Shown here piece by piece: positions 21,495 to 32,030 of a stretch of 64,000 nucleotides of DNA. Made by a program: the position numbers and the translations under genes. The DNA lies in assembly GCA_905147135.1 (NCBI GenBank), contig LR990050.1, positions 18,164,001 to 18,228,000 on the forward strand, given 5' to 3'. Each line of letters begins with the position of its first letter. The first letter of the stretch is position 1. The notes beneath the pieces were generated by a model. That model was given only the letters and a program-made list of their open reading frames with translations. It was not told the DNA's origin and ran no database searches. This DNA comes from Blastobasis lacticolella (Eukaryota; Arthropoda; Insecta; Lepidoptera; Blastobasidae).

Positions 21495-21690
21495 CGTCCG
21501 TGTGAATACCTTAAGACGCAGCGTGGGTCGCAGCCTTCCACAAGGTGGACCGACGACCTGGTAAAGATCGCAGTATCAGCTGAATGCGGAACGAACAAGA
21601 CCGGTCTTTGTGGAGATCTCTCGGGGAGGCCTATGCCCAGCAGTCGGCGTCATCCAGCTGATATGATTATGGTGATGATGATAATTTCAC
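21495..21690 (+). pseudogene. RTE-like retrotransposon, extreme C-terminus
   Basis: Translation gives STRWTDDLVKIAVSAECG, followed after a frame change by a pattern like FVEISRGGLCPAVGVIQ in another frame. The order TRW-DD-LVKIA then a GEAFAQQW-like end is typical of RTE-like C-termini. The related relic at 30300-30470 preserves it better. It ends in a GATGATGATAAT tail. Confidence 0.6.
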
Positions 21691-21745
21691 ATATATCTAC
21701 GCGTTAGTTGTGCGGCCGCCGTGCAATTCATAAACCTACACTAGT

Positions 21746-21831
21746 CTGCAGTAACTAATTGATCTGCAAAATCCTGGATCATGGTCAGGGCGGATCCAGG
21801 TCCCTCGTGCGCGAAAACACAGCCGGGACAT
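21746..21831 (+). repeat. SINE-A fragment (body end)
   Basis: ACTAATTGATCTGCAAAATC, GGATCATGGTCAGGGCGGA and CCCTCGTGCGCGAAAACACA match the body end. The head and half of the body are missing. Confidence 0.7.
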
Positions 21832-21839
21832 AGCTACTA

Positions 21840-22185
21840 CTACTTCTCGCATAGCAGGTCCGTAGGTATCTTTGCGTACGGGACCTGAGCTTGACCTTTT
21901 TAGCGTTTAATGTTTATTTATTTATTTTATTATTTTAGTTCTCGCTGCTTTTTTGTTTATTTTGCTTTAGTCACGTATAATTATGTCTGTTATAAGTTTG
22001 TATTTTGTATAATTTTTTTTTACTCTAAATATCTAAGTATCTTTTTATTTATTTATTTACTTCATACATGCTAAATTATTGCTTTAAACTGACCAACCGT
22101 TTCTAAACATCATAAAAAGTTTACATAACAAGACAACAAACCTATATAAATGGAGGCATTACACAGCCACTTGTAATACCGTCAA
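21840..22185. other. Probable LINE 3' UTR remnant, otherwise unassigned
   Basis: GCATAGCAGGTCCGTAGG and ACGGGACCTGAGCTTGACC start a T-rich stretch with TTTATTTATTTA runs. It resembles a non-LTR 3' UTR but has no diagnostic coding remnant. Confidence 0.3.
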
Positions 22186-22189
22186 ACAC

Positions 22190-22500
22190 GCGTCTTCCGG
22201 AAACGGCCGGATATTGGCGATATCTTTCCATTCTGGCGAACAGAGGCGGTAATTCGATCAATGCCGTTCCTGCCCCGTGGGTAATGGAACACTGTCGCCA
22301 ATACCTACGGCATTAACGAACTTGTTTATAATGAGGGCGGCGTCAAATTTAATTAAGTTCAAAACGCCCGCAGGGAACCAGAGGCGTATTCGCCCTAATT
22401 TCATGAACGGCCCGAAAATAGTTTCGGATTCGGAATGTTTTTCTTTTGCTTCGTTTAGAGATTGTCGTTATAAATTGCCTGAAGAAAATTTGTTTATTTA
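22190..22500. promoter_or_regulatory. Repeat-free block, possible conserved noncoding DNA
   Basis: The block is GC-balanced, free of recognised repeats, and has homeodomain-like AATTAAG and TTCATGAA sequence between GC-rich stretches such as AAACGCCCGCAGGGAACC. The 74-residue ORF (22277-22501) has no domain. I infer regulatory DNA from composition alone. Confidence 0.3.
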
Positions 22501-22504
22501 AATC

Positions 22505-23350
22505 GGGCTAAAATAGCAATGAAGAAAAAATTAATTGTCATTTTTACAAGAAACTAAGAGTTATTGTGTTTAGATCAACTGATATACGAAAGCTTCAAGA
22601 TTATAAGGCCTCTTACCCACTAGGAGCCCAGTACAACCTTAGAAATTAATGGCATTCCATAAAGAGGAGTAATAGGTGCTTGAGCATACGGTTTCTCGCT
22701 GACTCACAACTTGAGTTAAATAAATCATACACATCTCAGATCTTATAACTTTTTACGGTGAAAAAAGTATAAGTAACTCTAGGTGCTCACGCAAGTAAGT
22801 TACTTAGTAAGTACTCTACATAGCGAGATTTCTCATTTTTGTACATTTTATGTTTTATTTAAAAAAATATTTTTTGTTGTGGATATATGCGAGACTAGGG
22901 AATTGTGTCAGGACAGAGCAAAGTGGCGCTCCATAGTCTCTGCCTACCCCACCTGTGTGACACAGGCGTGAGCTTTATGTATGTGTATGTATGTATGTTT
23001 TATAAGGGATTCATTTTTATAGATGATACCTGCTCAAGTAACTCGCGCACATCGCATATCGCATAACAAGCACGTTTTTTAATTTCTTAGAAATGGTCGA
23101 TCCAATTACGATAAAACTTTGTAGTATAATATAAAGCTAACTGGTGTATAATATAAACTTAAACTTTGTATTATAATATAAAGTAATTTTATATTATAAT
23201 TATAATTACGACGTTCATAAGTGTTTGTGAAACCCTAAACTGAATAAACGTATTTGAGTTTGAGTTTAGTGTATACCATTTCATTTTTAAAACTACTCTT
23301 TTCATAAAACTATAACTGGTTAAAGAGGCAAAGCTGACGAGACATTTGTC
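22505..23350. other. Interval without a recognised gene
   Basis: AT-rich, with a TATGTATGTATG-type microsatellite at 22979-22997. ORFs of 62 and 71 residues show no domain. Confidence 0.3.
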
Positions 23351-23355
23351 GTCTT

Positions 23356-23401
23356 GGGTTTGAAAATACCTCTTTTCATTAAAATAGGTATTTTCAAACC
23401 C
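23356..23401. repeat. 16-bp inverted repeat with 14-nt loop
   Basis: GGGTTTGAAAATACCT at 23356-23371 pairs exactly with 23386-23401. Flanking TT and AA extend it after a one-base bulge. Confidence 0.85.
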
Positions 23402-23609
23402 CAAAAAAATCTTGTTAAAATATATTTTATTAAATTTTAGAGACGTACTGGCATCTAAACATACTCAATTTTTGAAATCACGCATTAAGTATGATATGTT
23501 ATGTACAATTAAAAATATTTGAGCAAATGCGTAAAAGCGAAAAAAGTCCAATTTCATAGGTAAGGTAAAGGACCCCATAATAGTACACCAAAGCGTTAAT
23601 ACCTAACAT

Positions 23610-23800
23610 ATGACAAGGCGCAATCCACCTTGAGCTGGTAATCTCGCTGTCACCCGGCCGTGAACGAGCCTTGCTATGTAATAAAGGGCATTATACCCGC
23701 CAAACTAATCAAGGCGAGTAAATTGAATTTAATTTTGCAAGCGCCCGCCGTCCGTAGAGAGTCAGCCGGTGCGATCACCTAAACTTCGTGGCTATGTCGT
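23610..23800. promoter_or_regulatory. Repeat-free block, possible conserved noncoding DNA
   Basis: GC-balanced sequence with CACCTTGAGCTGGTAATC, CACCCGGCCGTGAACGAGCC and AAATTGAATTTAATTTTGC. No ORF or repeat is recognised. Same tentative class as the block at 22190. Confidence 0.3.
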
Positions 23801-25165
23801 TGTGGAGTTATGGTAGCCTGGTACCTACGGTTTAGGATTTCATTGTGTGGTTGATTGCGGGTAGGATAGTTGTTGTACACCTGTGGAAGTTGACGTTTAT
23901 TAATTCGCTTATTTTTTAAACTACGTAATTAATTTTAATGTTATTATGATCAAAATACGATCCCTACGGGTGAGCATTTCTTTTTACTTTTTATTAATTG
24001 TAGTCATTCTTTGCGTGAGCTGTTATAACGTACGATGGTATAACCGTGTCTACTAGTTCATAGGATTCTGTCAATATCAAGCCTGAAGAGTCGCGAGGAT
24101 GAGTACCACCGACTTATTTAATTCTCCCGCCAAGTAACATGAGTTTTACTTTACATTCGAATGACGTTATCTCGACGATCCTTGCCTCAATGAATGTAAT
24201 AATAATAAAATAGATAGTACATTTATTATTTATAAGTTTTGCTTTTCGAGGTAACGACACATCTATGCAATTTACCATCGAGGTAATGATCGTCGAGGTC
24301 ACGTCATGAATACATATAAATACACTTACACCTGTATCCAACAGGGGCATGTTGACGTCGTCACAGGCTGCTGTAGTGATCATGATCTATGATCGTGATC
24401 CAGATTGTACTGTGTAAGAATTAGATTGACGGATTAAAGAAAAAATCTAGATATTTTGAAATCAAGATCGCTGATCCGTTTCGTCGGTTGTTTAAATGCG
24501 ATCCAGAGCTACGGTCACGATCGAGATTGACTGTGTACGGGCTGCCTAACTGCTTACCTTCAAGCAGAACATTTCTCCACTTTAGTGATGTAAAAACCTA
24601 GTACAAAAACTCACTAGCTATGAGTTACTTCATCTCATAGTTCCCGCGAGCACAACGACGAGTTGACGTGGCTCTGTAGATTATGATTTATGGCCGTTTT
24701 CGGCGCGACCTGCTCCTCATTCCGCGTGACCCGAACACAAGGGAAATTGACAGTGGGCATTAGAGACGGATAACTTTGCGCAATGGCGCCAACTCAGTCT
24801 GTCACTGGTGAGTTAAGTCAGTTCTACGATGCATCGTTATAACGTGCACTATTTAGAAATACTTTACTATTTATGCCTACTTTTGATAAATAATCTAAGT
24901 ATAAACAGACATAAATGATAAACATAAGCCATATCTGCACACAAGGCAGCAGCTTAACTTAAACTGTATTATAGGGGCTTTTTATATTACATAAATTGCT
25001 CAATGTAATATATTAAATCATTAAAAAGTTAATCAAATATAATTCATTATAGTTAATATGGCGGATGGATGGGCGGATTTGAGGTCGGGCGACGTCCGTT
25101 GTACGAACATGGTCGCACGGCGGTTGCCAATTAGGACAGCAATATTATTCGCCGCCTGAAAGTTT
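23800..25165. other. Interval without a recognised gene
   Basis: Includes a GATC-rich stretch at 24375-24545 with GATCATGATC, GATCGTGATCC and GGTCACGATCGAG, and an 89-residue minus ORF (24114-24383) without a domain. CGAGGTAA and CGTCGAGG recur loosely near 24170-24300. Nothing can be named. Confidence 0.3.
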
Positions 25166-25680
25166 TAATGTGCAGTTCACACAATGTGTTCCCCTTTACT
25201 TCTACATTTTTTGTGTTAACTCAGAGAGCCGTCGCAGAGCGCCAACACACTGTGTCAGTCAGTGTGTTGACGAACCCCCATCCCTAGTGGGCATTCGGAA
25301 ACAGTTTGTAAACATTAATAGCTCGTTCCGTCCGACCGAATTCGCTTATCGTACGCATACCGCACGCCTCCCCGCGGAGATTTCGTTGGCAATTGACACT
25401 TTTAATTTAGTCGTGGCGCGTTTGTTTACCCGGGATACGGTTTCCGCAAATTTGAATGTTTATTTTTTATTGCTTTTGCCTAGGGAGATGCGTGGTCAGA
25501 GGGCCTGCCTAATGGAAAGTGGCTTCCGTCATCCAGGGTCTAGGCAGGATGCGGTGCTGGCTGGAAGAACACCAAGTTATATTACAAAGAAAAAGATTGC
25601 GGAATGTTCGAGAGGGCGATCATTCTACTCTTTCACGTGCGCAGTAAAAATGCTCGTGATGGTCGTACTTTAGTTGCTCA
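25166..25680 (+). other. 167-codon open frame of doubtful meaning
   Basis: This is one of the longer open frames in the window. It starts with hydrophobic residues but has no clean signal peptide, no recognised domain and no splice or polyadenylation context. The left part, 25200-25480, is GC-balanced and repeat-free like the suspected conserved noncoding blocks. I regard coding as unlikely. Confidence 0.25.
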
Positions 25681-25707
25681 TGTGGATGAAACAATAATAA
25701 ATAAATA

Positions 25708-25782
25708 ACAATCAAACCCGGGACCTCTGCGTGGCTGGCCAGCCCATGTTGTTAACCCACTGAACCACTCAGCAGCCGTTGA
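25708..25782 (-). repeat. tRNA-like SINE-B-related head fragment
   Basis: On the minus strand it reads CTGAGTGGTTCAGTGGG, then a B-box-like GGTTTGATTG after CAGAGGTCCC. It resembles the SINE-B head but lacks the body. A genuine tRNA is unlikely because the arms do not pair and no terminator follows. Confidence 0.5.
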
Positions 25783-25784
25783 TG

Positions 25785-26185
25785 CTATTAAATTTTAACC
25801 AATCACAGCAAGCCAGAGCCAGAGCTGTATTGATATGATTGGTTTAAACCCAATTGCATCAAAATGGTGGCATACAATCGGAGATCAGCGGTACGGCTGC
25901 AGGTCGTCCTATCGTCGGTAGGTAGATAAATCTATCGTCGGAGGGTGCAATCTGGCTTTGTGGCCATTTTAGTAGTAGAGACACTACAGTCTATATAGAG
26001 AGACTCGACATAGCAAGACGCGACGTAGTGAGTGAGTCTCTTGGGAACAATTCGTGTGGTGTTCAACTGAGTAGAGTAAACTGTCATACAAGGCGAGCAA
26101 CAAACCTATTGACAAACAGTACTTGTCTAAGTAGCGTACTATGTGTTCTTACAGTGCTCCATACGGCTCTATGATTTCTGTATCA
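25785..26185. other. Interval with a short foldback, no gene
   Basis: AACCAATCA near 25797 and TGATTGGTT near 25838 form a short inverted repeat. TCTATCGTCGG occurs at 25908 and again at 25931. The rest is unique. Confidence 0.3.
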
Positions 26186-26188
26186 CGT

Positions 26189-26280
26189 ACAAGGCATGCA
26201 CATCGTCTACTTTCGGCTTCAAACGCGTTTCATAGAAACGACGCTGTACGAAGCCGAAATAGCTGATGTGCATTATTTTG
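26189..26280 (+). ncRNA. Imperfect long hairpin, pre-miRNA-like candidate
   Basis: Three stem blocks nest in order: TGCACATC (26197-26204) with GATGTGCA (26265-26272), TTTCGGCTTC (26211-26220) with GAAGCCGAAA (26250-26259), and CGTTTC (26226-26231) with GAAACG (26235-26240) closing a 3-nt loop. Internal loops are GTCTAC against TAGCT, and a larger asymmetric one near the top. AGGCA (26192-26196) may add a lower pair with TGCCT just past 26280. The size and bulged shape fit an animal pre-miRNA, but a transposon foldback is equally possible. The transcribed strand is not known. Confidence 0.35.
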
Positions 26281-26304
26281 CCTCCGACGTCTGTAGGTGT
26301 ACGT

Positions 26305-26800
26305 ACGGTCGCGCTTATAAGTGCATTATCACCTTAAAATTCAAATTCCTGCGCAGGTGTTAAAAGGTTTTGTAGGATGTTAGTACGAAAGGCTTAATTC
26401 CCTCTCGAGCATACTGTTCGAAAGGGAATAAAGTAGAAAACAAAAATTTAGGTAATTTTCTTTTACTATTAAAAATCACTTTGTCAGTTTTCGTTGCCAA
26501 AGTGACAAAAGATTTTTGACTTAGATAAAGTTAACATGTTATTGTCACATTTAACATTGTTAGGCTGTATTATCAAAAAATATTTTAATTTATGGAAATT
26601 TACTAAAGCAGTTTTCATTTATTAAATAAAAAAGAAGCTGCAGTTTAAGAATTAGTTATTGATACCAAAGGACAGCTAATAGACCTTCTTCTAGCCAATT
26701 CCTTTTGTTCAACAATGCACCTACTATCCTAAATGCGGCGGTAGCCACAAAAGATTTCATCTAAAAGTGATAATGCACTTACAAGCACGACTGTACATAC
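26305..26800. repeat. Dispersed repeat family F, copy 2
   Basis: Landmarks in order are GGTCGCGCTTATAAGTGC, GGTTTTGTAGGATGT, GAATAAAGTAGAAAAC, TTTAAGAATTAGTTATTG, GGACAGCTAATAGACCTTC and TGCACTTACAAGCACGACTG. The same order is found at 44400-44935, diverged by many substitutions and indels. No ORF is conserved between them. Confidence 0.7.
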
Positions 26801-27125
26801 ATACAATACTCCAGCAACCACATTAAATCCCTCACCACCCCCCGATTGCTCTCATGTTCGTTGTCAACGTTACCACCACTTCCGTTTCAATTACCACCGT
26901 GTCTTTCCTGCGAAAGCCACGCATATTCGTGCGCGTGGATAGTCCCCTTAATTTAATATACTTGCTAGTGATGTACTGCCTCTATCTCGGCGTCGCATGC
27001 ATAGTTAATAGAGAGGTCCAGACTGGGTAATTTCTGCACTACAGGGTGTGACAGGCACGGGTGTTGTTTGATTAAAAGGGGCTGTTTGTAGAACGGGTTT
27101 ACAATTTTACTTGTGGTCTGTGTGT
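26800..27125. other. Interval without a recognised gene
   Basis: No domain or repeat is recognised. A 68-residue minus ORF (26965-27171) runs into the next repeat and is not credible. Confidence 0.35.
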
Positions 27126-27126
27126 G

Positions 27127-27395
27127 TAGCCGTGGTGTCCGGCAGAGTAGAATAGTACTAACCTCTTGCACTCGTGGGTGTCGTACAAGGCGACTAATGT
27201 TTTCGAGGCAAAACTTCTAGAGTTTCGTAGGCTGGTAAATGGGTAGCAGCGTTTTCCATTGTTATATTTATAACACTACGATCCCCAACCCGACCACCAA
27301 GCGTAAAGATTATGGCAACAACCTCCCTTTTCGTGAGAGAGGCCCTAAGTTCCGCAGTGGACTGTTATGGGATGTGATGGTGATGAGGATGAAGA
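27127..27395 (+). mobile_element. Repeat family D, subfamily 1
   Basis: CCGTGGTGTCCGGCAGAGTA, GTGGGTGTCGTACAAGGCG, TTTTCGAGGCAAAA, ATTATGGCAACAACCTCCC and GTGGACTGTTATGGGATGTG, followed by a GATGGTGATGAGGATGA tail. The tail suggests reverse transcription from a short microsatellite-like 3' end. Confidence 0.7.
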
Positions 27396-27624
27396 GTGTT
27401 CTGTTCCGGCTTCGCACGGATTTTCTCGCATTTTTAATATAGAGGCAAAGTGATTGCCGGATAACTCTGACCCGGCTGAGAATGGAGCATAATTTGAAAG
27501 ACTCCACTTCAACCAACAAAAGCGTCCGTCAAAATAAACGGAATCGACCAATCACGACCGACCAGTGCGTTCACTTAGCAATGAGCAGCTAAGTGAACGC
27601 CTAGTAAAGCTAATTAACCTCTAA

Positions 27625-27656
27625 TAATAAATAAATAAATAAATAAATAAATAAAC
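27625..27656. repeat. AATA microsatellite
   Basis: About seven AATA units precede an antisense LINE end, so on the minus strand they are the LINE's 3' tail. Confidence 0.8.
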
Positions 27657-27890
27657 CTTTTTTTGGTTAGATTAGCCAGACATTTGACCGCCTTCTCAAG
27701 CGGTGGTAAGTGACGATGTGGCCGAAGAAGGAGCATGCCTGTCCAGAAAACCCCTATTCATTCTAGCCTTGTACGTGTGTAGACGTATTATTTGTAAATA
27801 CGGGTGTAAGTAACTATTTCGTTTAATACCATTCCACACCTGACCATAAAATATTATCGCATTTGACATAAATACATTGTATTCCAACTC
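27657..27890 (-). pseudogene. Non-LTR retrotransposon 3' end with C-terminal remnant
   Basis: Minus-strand reading gives FMSNAIIFYGQVWNGIKRN and ARMNRGFLDRHAPSSATSSL before a stop at 27696, then a 3' UTR whose plus complement is TTGACCGCCTTCTCAAGCGG, and a TTTATTTATT-complement tail. The pattern resembles C-terminal remnants of CR1-like elements. It is 5'-truncated near 27890. Confidence 0.5.
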
Positions 27891-28510
27891 AATTTAGCCA
27901 AATACAACCTAATTCTAAACAACACCCTTTTTTTAAGCGTCCTGTACGCCCCATATAGCACGGCCACACATGTACAGTAAACCAACAGCTAACACTACAC
28001 GTATAATGTAAGAATGTTGAAACGGCACGTCCCCACACGCGGCGCACTGTACGCAGTGGGGATCCAGTAATTAACTTACGTTGATGTTATTAAATTGCCC
28101 TTACCACTCAATGTTATCAAATAAATTAAATTTTTACTTTAGCCAATATTTTTTTCTGAATATAATCTACTTAATGGGAGCATGAGACTTGCGTTATGAA
28201 GTTAGAGGCAATAGGTACTATTTTCTTTTCGAAATTCCACTTGGTAAATAATTATTATATTGCGCTTACCTTGCTGGAATAAAAACGTTGAAAAGTAAAG
28301 AAATCGCAATTTTTTCGTGTATTCAGCAAATATCCTATCATGAATTATACCTTAAAAATCCATATCAGTACAGACAAGTTCGTATGTATGGAAACACGAG
28401 CTTCATGTTTAGTTTTTTTGACATAAACCTTGAGATAAAGAAAATTTGCCGGATGATGTGGACGGCTGCGATATAGAAATAGTCAATTTTCAGATTCGCA
28501 TGGCATTTTC
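27891..28510. other. Interval without a recognised gene
   Basis: AT-rich. A 62-residue plus ORF (28288-28476) has no domain. No repeat is recognised. Confidence 0.35.
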
Positions 28511-28517
28511 ACCAACC

Positions 28518-28546
28518 TGGTTTAGGTTTAGGTTTAGGTTAGGGGC
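28518..28546. repeat. Telomere-like TTTAGG/TTAGG run at a LINE 3' end
   Basis: GGTTTAGGTTTAGGTTTAGG followed by TTAGGGG. On the minus strand it lies beyond the stop and 3' UTR of the RNase H relic, where a retrotransposon tail would be. It resembles the insect TTAGG telomere repeat but is a six-base variant. Confidence 0.6.
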
Positions 28547-28605
28547 TCCCATTTTCCGTACTTGGACTCAAATTCGGTCCTTTATACGTGACTGAGAGCC
28601 GGCTA

Positions 28606-29355
28606 TTATAGCCAGCCCAGCTCCTTCCAGAAGTCTATTAGTCTCTTGGGACGTTCACAGAATTCTCGAAAGGACCCTGTTCTTATTGAGGCTTTAGCTC
28701 TGTAGTCCTTTAGCTCCTCACACTCCAAAACCACGTGAGCTGTCGTTTCCTCAGCTACTAAACATCCCCTGCACAGGGGACTGTCTGTAGCTCCGATGGT
28801 ATGCAGTAGTTTGTTCAGGGGGAGGTGCCACGTAATTGTACCAACTACTGTCTTAATTTTTTTCCGTTTTAGGTCCAGTAGTCTTTTAGTTAGCTTAGGT
28901 GATCTTTCGTTCACCACTAATTTAGACTGCCTGCATCCGGGTGTGTTTTCCCAGCGCTTGTTGCGCTGGCCATTTGTATGTTTGCTCACCCACGAGCGTA
29001 GTGTGTTGAAAGAAAGGGGTAGAAATGGGGCGGGACCGGCAGTCCTCATCCCTGATCCCCTCCTTGCTAGCTCATCGGCGGCATCGTTGCTCATTGAGTT
29101 GCTATGACCCTTAATCCATTGTAGAGTGACCCTATTTACCGAGGAGATGTCCTCTAGTGCATGGTGACACTCCAGGATCAAGGAACTGTTAATGCTGTTG
29201 CCCATTAGAGCTTTCAGTACGGACATGCTATCTGTTAGTATTCTGACGCCTTGGTCGCGTACGCCAAGGCGTAACCTAGCCGAGCGGCCTGTGTGATCGC
29301 AACACATTCGCACTGAAAGATGGTACTCACCAATGGTTCGAACTGGTGTTCTTCT
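28606..29355 (-). pseudogene. Non-LTR retrotransposon relic: RNase H domain and C-terminus
   Basis: The main frame has ILTDSMSVLKAL (catalytic Asp), VTLQWIKGHSNSMSNDAADE (His and last catalytic Asp region), then a Cys/His-type tail with CRGCLVAEETTAHVVLECEE and the ending FWKELGWL. Upstream, in another frame, PLVSTIFQCECVAITQAAR supplies the block with the catalytic Glu, so there is a frameshift near 29255. The YTDGSK-like start of RNase H and all of RT are missing. The set matches Jockey/I/R1-type ORF2 proteins. The antisense plus ORF at 28796-29107 is a shadow. Confidence 0.8.
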
Positions 29356-29499
29356 TTTGGGCTTCTTTCTTTCTTAAACTACGAAGACATTGTCTCTCCA
29401 CTTCTGAAAGCGGTTTGGTCGATCGCAAACGGGACTAACTCCCTTAATTTTACTTTCTTTTTTCTCTCTAAGTTACGGTCTCGCAATTTCAGCTTGCTA

Positions 29500-29760
29500 A
29501 TAGGGTAACGTATACAATTGCTATATTACCCACTTTTATATTACTTATTTTCAGTAATCTATCTATTTATCTGTATTGTTATCTCTGGTTCGGCTATAAT
29601 TCGAAACGGTTCCCCTCCCCCATCTTGTTTAGTAGCTTCTCTTGCACCGCCTTACTTTTTCTTTACCCTTTATCTCCTGGTTGACTGGTAGATAAGGCTA
29701 TTTTAGCTTTAAGTCCGCCTTTGTACTATTTTGTGAATGAAGATTTAATAAATAAATAAT
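29500..29760 (+). repeat. LINE 3' UTR with AATAAATAAATAA tail
   Basis: TTTAAGTCCGCCTTTGTACT and GTGAATGAAGATTTAATAAATAAATAA match the tiny insertion at 19712. Upstream T- and C-rich sequence is presumably the rest of the 3' UTR. No ORF remnant is kept. Confidence 0.55.
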
Positions 29761-30295
29761 TGTTGGCACCACACCAGTGATTGGCACATGCCACTGTATA
29801 AATATTAAGAATTGATGTATCAATTAAAGCAAATTAATATTTGCTTTCAAACCTTTAATTTCGTAATTTTCGAACATACATAACTAACGACACAGCAAAC
29901 AAAAATAACTTGGGGCATTCGGAGACTTTGCTCAACAACGACCAGGTATATTAACAACGATATTATTTAAGTCTTTGGTTGAATGTCATGTAAATAATTA
30001 ATTTCTATGTTTAGCTTTATAAATAAACAATAATTTTATTTGGGTTTTAGTAGCATTTACTTAACTAAACTCTAATTAATTGGGTGTCAATGACAGATTT
30101 CTTGTATCAATGTCTTATTCATTGGCTCCTATGCCAATGACTAAAAACAGTTTTTTTATATTGTTGCTTTATGTTTTAACAATTTCAGAAGTCAAAAATA
30201 GAATCTAATAAAATAAAAATATATATATACCTGGCAACGGCAACGACCTTGGCACTGCCAATCATTATACTAAAAGGGGTGCCAATCACTATAAA
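29760..30295. other. Interval without a recognised gene
   Basis: AT-rich. ATTGGCAC and GCCAATCA-type phrases recur at 29770, 30120 and 30270, and again at 33600-33660, perhaps from one repeat family. No gene is seen. Confidence 0.3.
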
Positions 30296-30299
30296 CTGA

Positions 30300-30470
30300 T
30301 GTACCAATTCCACAAAGTGGACCGACGACATGGTAAAGATCGCAAGTACCAGCTGGATGCGGAAGGGTCAGAACCGGCCTTTGTGGAGATGTCTGGGGGA
30401 GGCCTTTGCTCAGCAGTGGGCATCTTTCGGCTGATGTGATAATGATGATGATGACAACAATAATGTAGCT
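30300..30470 (+). pseudogene. RTE-like retrotransposon, extreme C-terminus
   Basis: Across frames it reads KWTDDMVKIA, SWMRKGQNRPLWRCLGEAFA and QQWASFG, the usual end of RTE-like polyproteins, with at least one frameshift. It ends in a GATAATGATGATGATGA tail. Same family as 21495-21690. Confidence 0.7.
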
Positions 30471-30474
30471 GAAT

Positions 30475-31600
30475 ATGCTAGACCTGTAGGGTGGTAGATG
30501 TGAAATACAATGGACGAGCACACAACACACTAATATAACCAATTTCTGGTTTACTTACCAGTTCGGTTTTGTTAAAGTATTACGCATTTTAGTAAAATGA
30601 GTGACGAATTAGATTTTTCGTTTGGAGTAAAGAGATTTAACAGTCGTGGATAAATAGACATTGTTAAAAAGTCGTTTATTTTTTGAATACCGTAACGTAA
30701 CACATTCCCACGGACAGTGCCAGGTTTAGTTGATAAAGAAAACTCAAAGATTTAGGGTTATAAGTTATGATATTTCAGTCCGTAAAACTAGCTACTACAA
30801 ATGAATTTAAAACAATGATCTAATAAAATACAAATGTTCCAAAATGAGTCTACTCCACATAACTTTGTCTTTGTTAGGCAGGATTACTGAATTCACTTGG
30901 ATTTCGTTAAAGCAAGCCGAAAAGTACTGTTTACAAACTGATAAGGCGACTTTTGAGATTTTCAGAGAGAAATATTGATGCAACCATATGTATTTTTTTA
31001 GTTTGAGACCGGTCACTTGTATTAATTTACATCTTGAATAATAGTAACATCTGGGTTACAATATTGATCCACCTTCTAGTTCGAAGGCTGGGAGAACTCT
31101 GCCCATCCCTCAGCTACACTCTCTATTGAAGGCTCGGGTCTTCACTTAAACACGTTCGAGGCACGAAAGAAGCTAAAGTCTTGATAGCCAGTACTCATAG
31201 TCAACCAGCCAGTTCCCGAAATGGACGATATCAATTTTCGGATGGTCTCGTGTTTGACAGCCAAAGATATAATTCATGCAGACATGATGAAAAATAGGAT
31301 CCAGCAGTTATCTAGAATAAAAAGAATACAAAAAAGATTAAAATCTCCGCCGACTATAAAAAGTTGTCCGCATGACAACGAAGACGTGACATGAATAAAA
31401 TAACAAAAGGGTAAACATGGAACCTAAAAAGTATGATTTTATGTAAAAATAGATGTAAATATTAAAATATACGGCCAGCAATTGAAAGGAAAAAAGTTCA
31501 ACGTGGCTTTGGGGCCCGTCCGGATCCATATTAATAAGAAAACAAGAAGTTACAAGGGTAAGAATCTAGACAGACCCATCTTTACTTTTACCAATTGGAT
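30475..31600. other. Interval without a recognised gene
   Basis: The left half is AT-rich. From 31070 to 31380 the composition is balanced and no repeat is seen, as in the suspected conserved noncoding blocks. ORFs of 63-69 residues show no domain. Confidence 0.3.
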
Positions 31601-31603
31601 ATT

Positions 31604-31810
31604 GACGACCTGAGTGGTTCAGTGGTCAACATGCCACGTCTGCCACGCAAGAGATCCCGGGTTTGATTCCCGGCCGGGCAGAATTTGAAATGATGAATTT
31701 TAATTTCTGTTACTTGTCTGGGTGTTCTACGTATAAGTATGCATTTAAAAAAAAGTATATAAGTAGTTTATCAGTTATCTAGCACTCATAACACAAGCTT
31801 TGCTTACTTA
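31604..31810 (+). mobile_element. SINE-B, tRNA-Gly-like head, body truncated late
   Basis: GACGACCTGAGTGGTTCAGT, TCTGCCACGC and a B-box-like GGTTTGATTCC at 31660-31670 within CCCGGG...CCCGGCCGGGC resemble a tRNA-Gly (GCC anticodon region). The body continues with TCTGTTACTTGTCTGGGTG and TAGCACTCATAACACAAGC. It stops before the GATGGCGCTGTGTGAATT end. Confidence 0.8.
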
Positions 31811-32030
31811 TTTATTTATTTTATTTATTTATTTAGGAAAACGAGAAATCATTTCCCGAAATTCTATTCGAATCAAAACATTTGCAGAACGTAGTTACAA
31901 CGAAGTCTGAATTTACAAAATTAACTTATTTTCCAGGGAAGATTGATTTTTTAAATAATTACTTTGTTAACTTTTTTGTTATTTTAAGTTGTAGGTACGC
32001 TTATCAAAGAGGGCAGGAGATCCATAACAC
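31811..32030. other. AT-rich interval with TTTA repeats
   Basis: A TTTATTTATTTTATTTATTT run lies at 31809-31832. Nothing else is recognised. Confidence 0.35.

Noticed and set aside
22277..22501. 74-codon ORF as a gene
   Set aside because: No domain or signal; it lies in a block that looks like conserved noncoding DNA.
25170..25673. 167-codon ORF as a gene
   Set aside because: No domain, no clean signal peptide, no splice or polyadenylation context. Composition suggests noncoding DNA.
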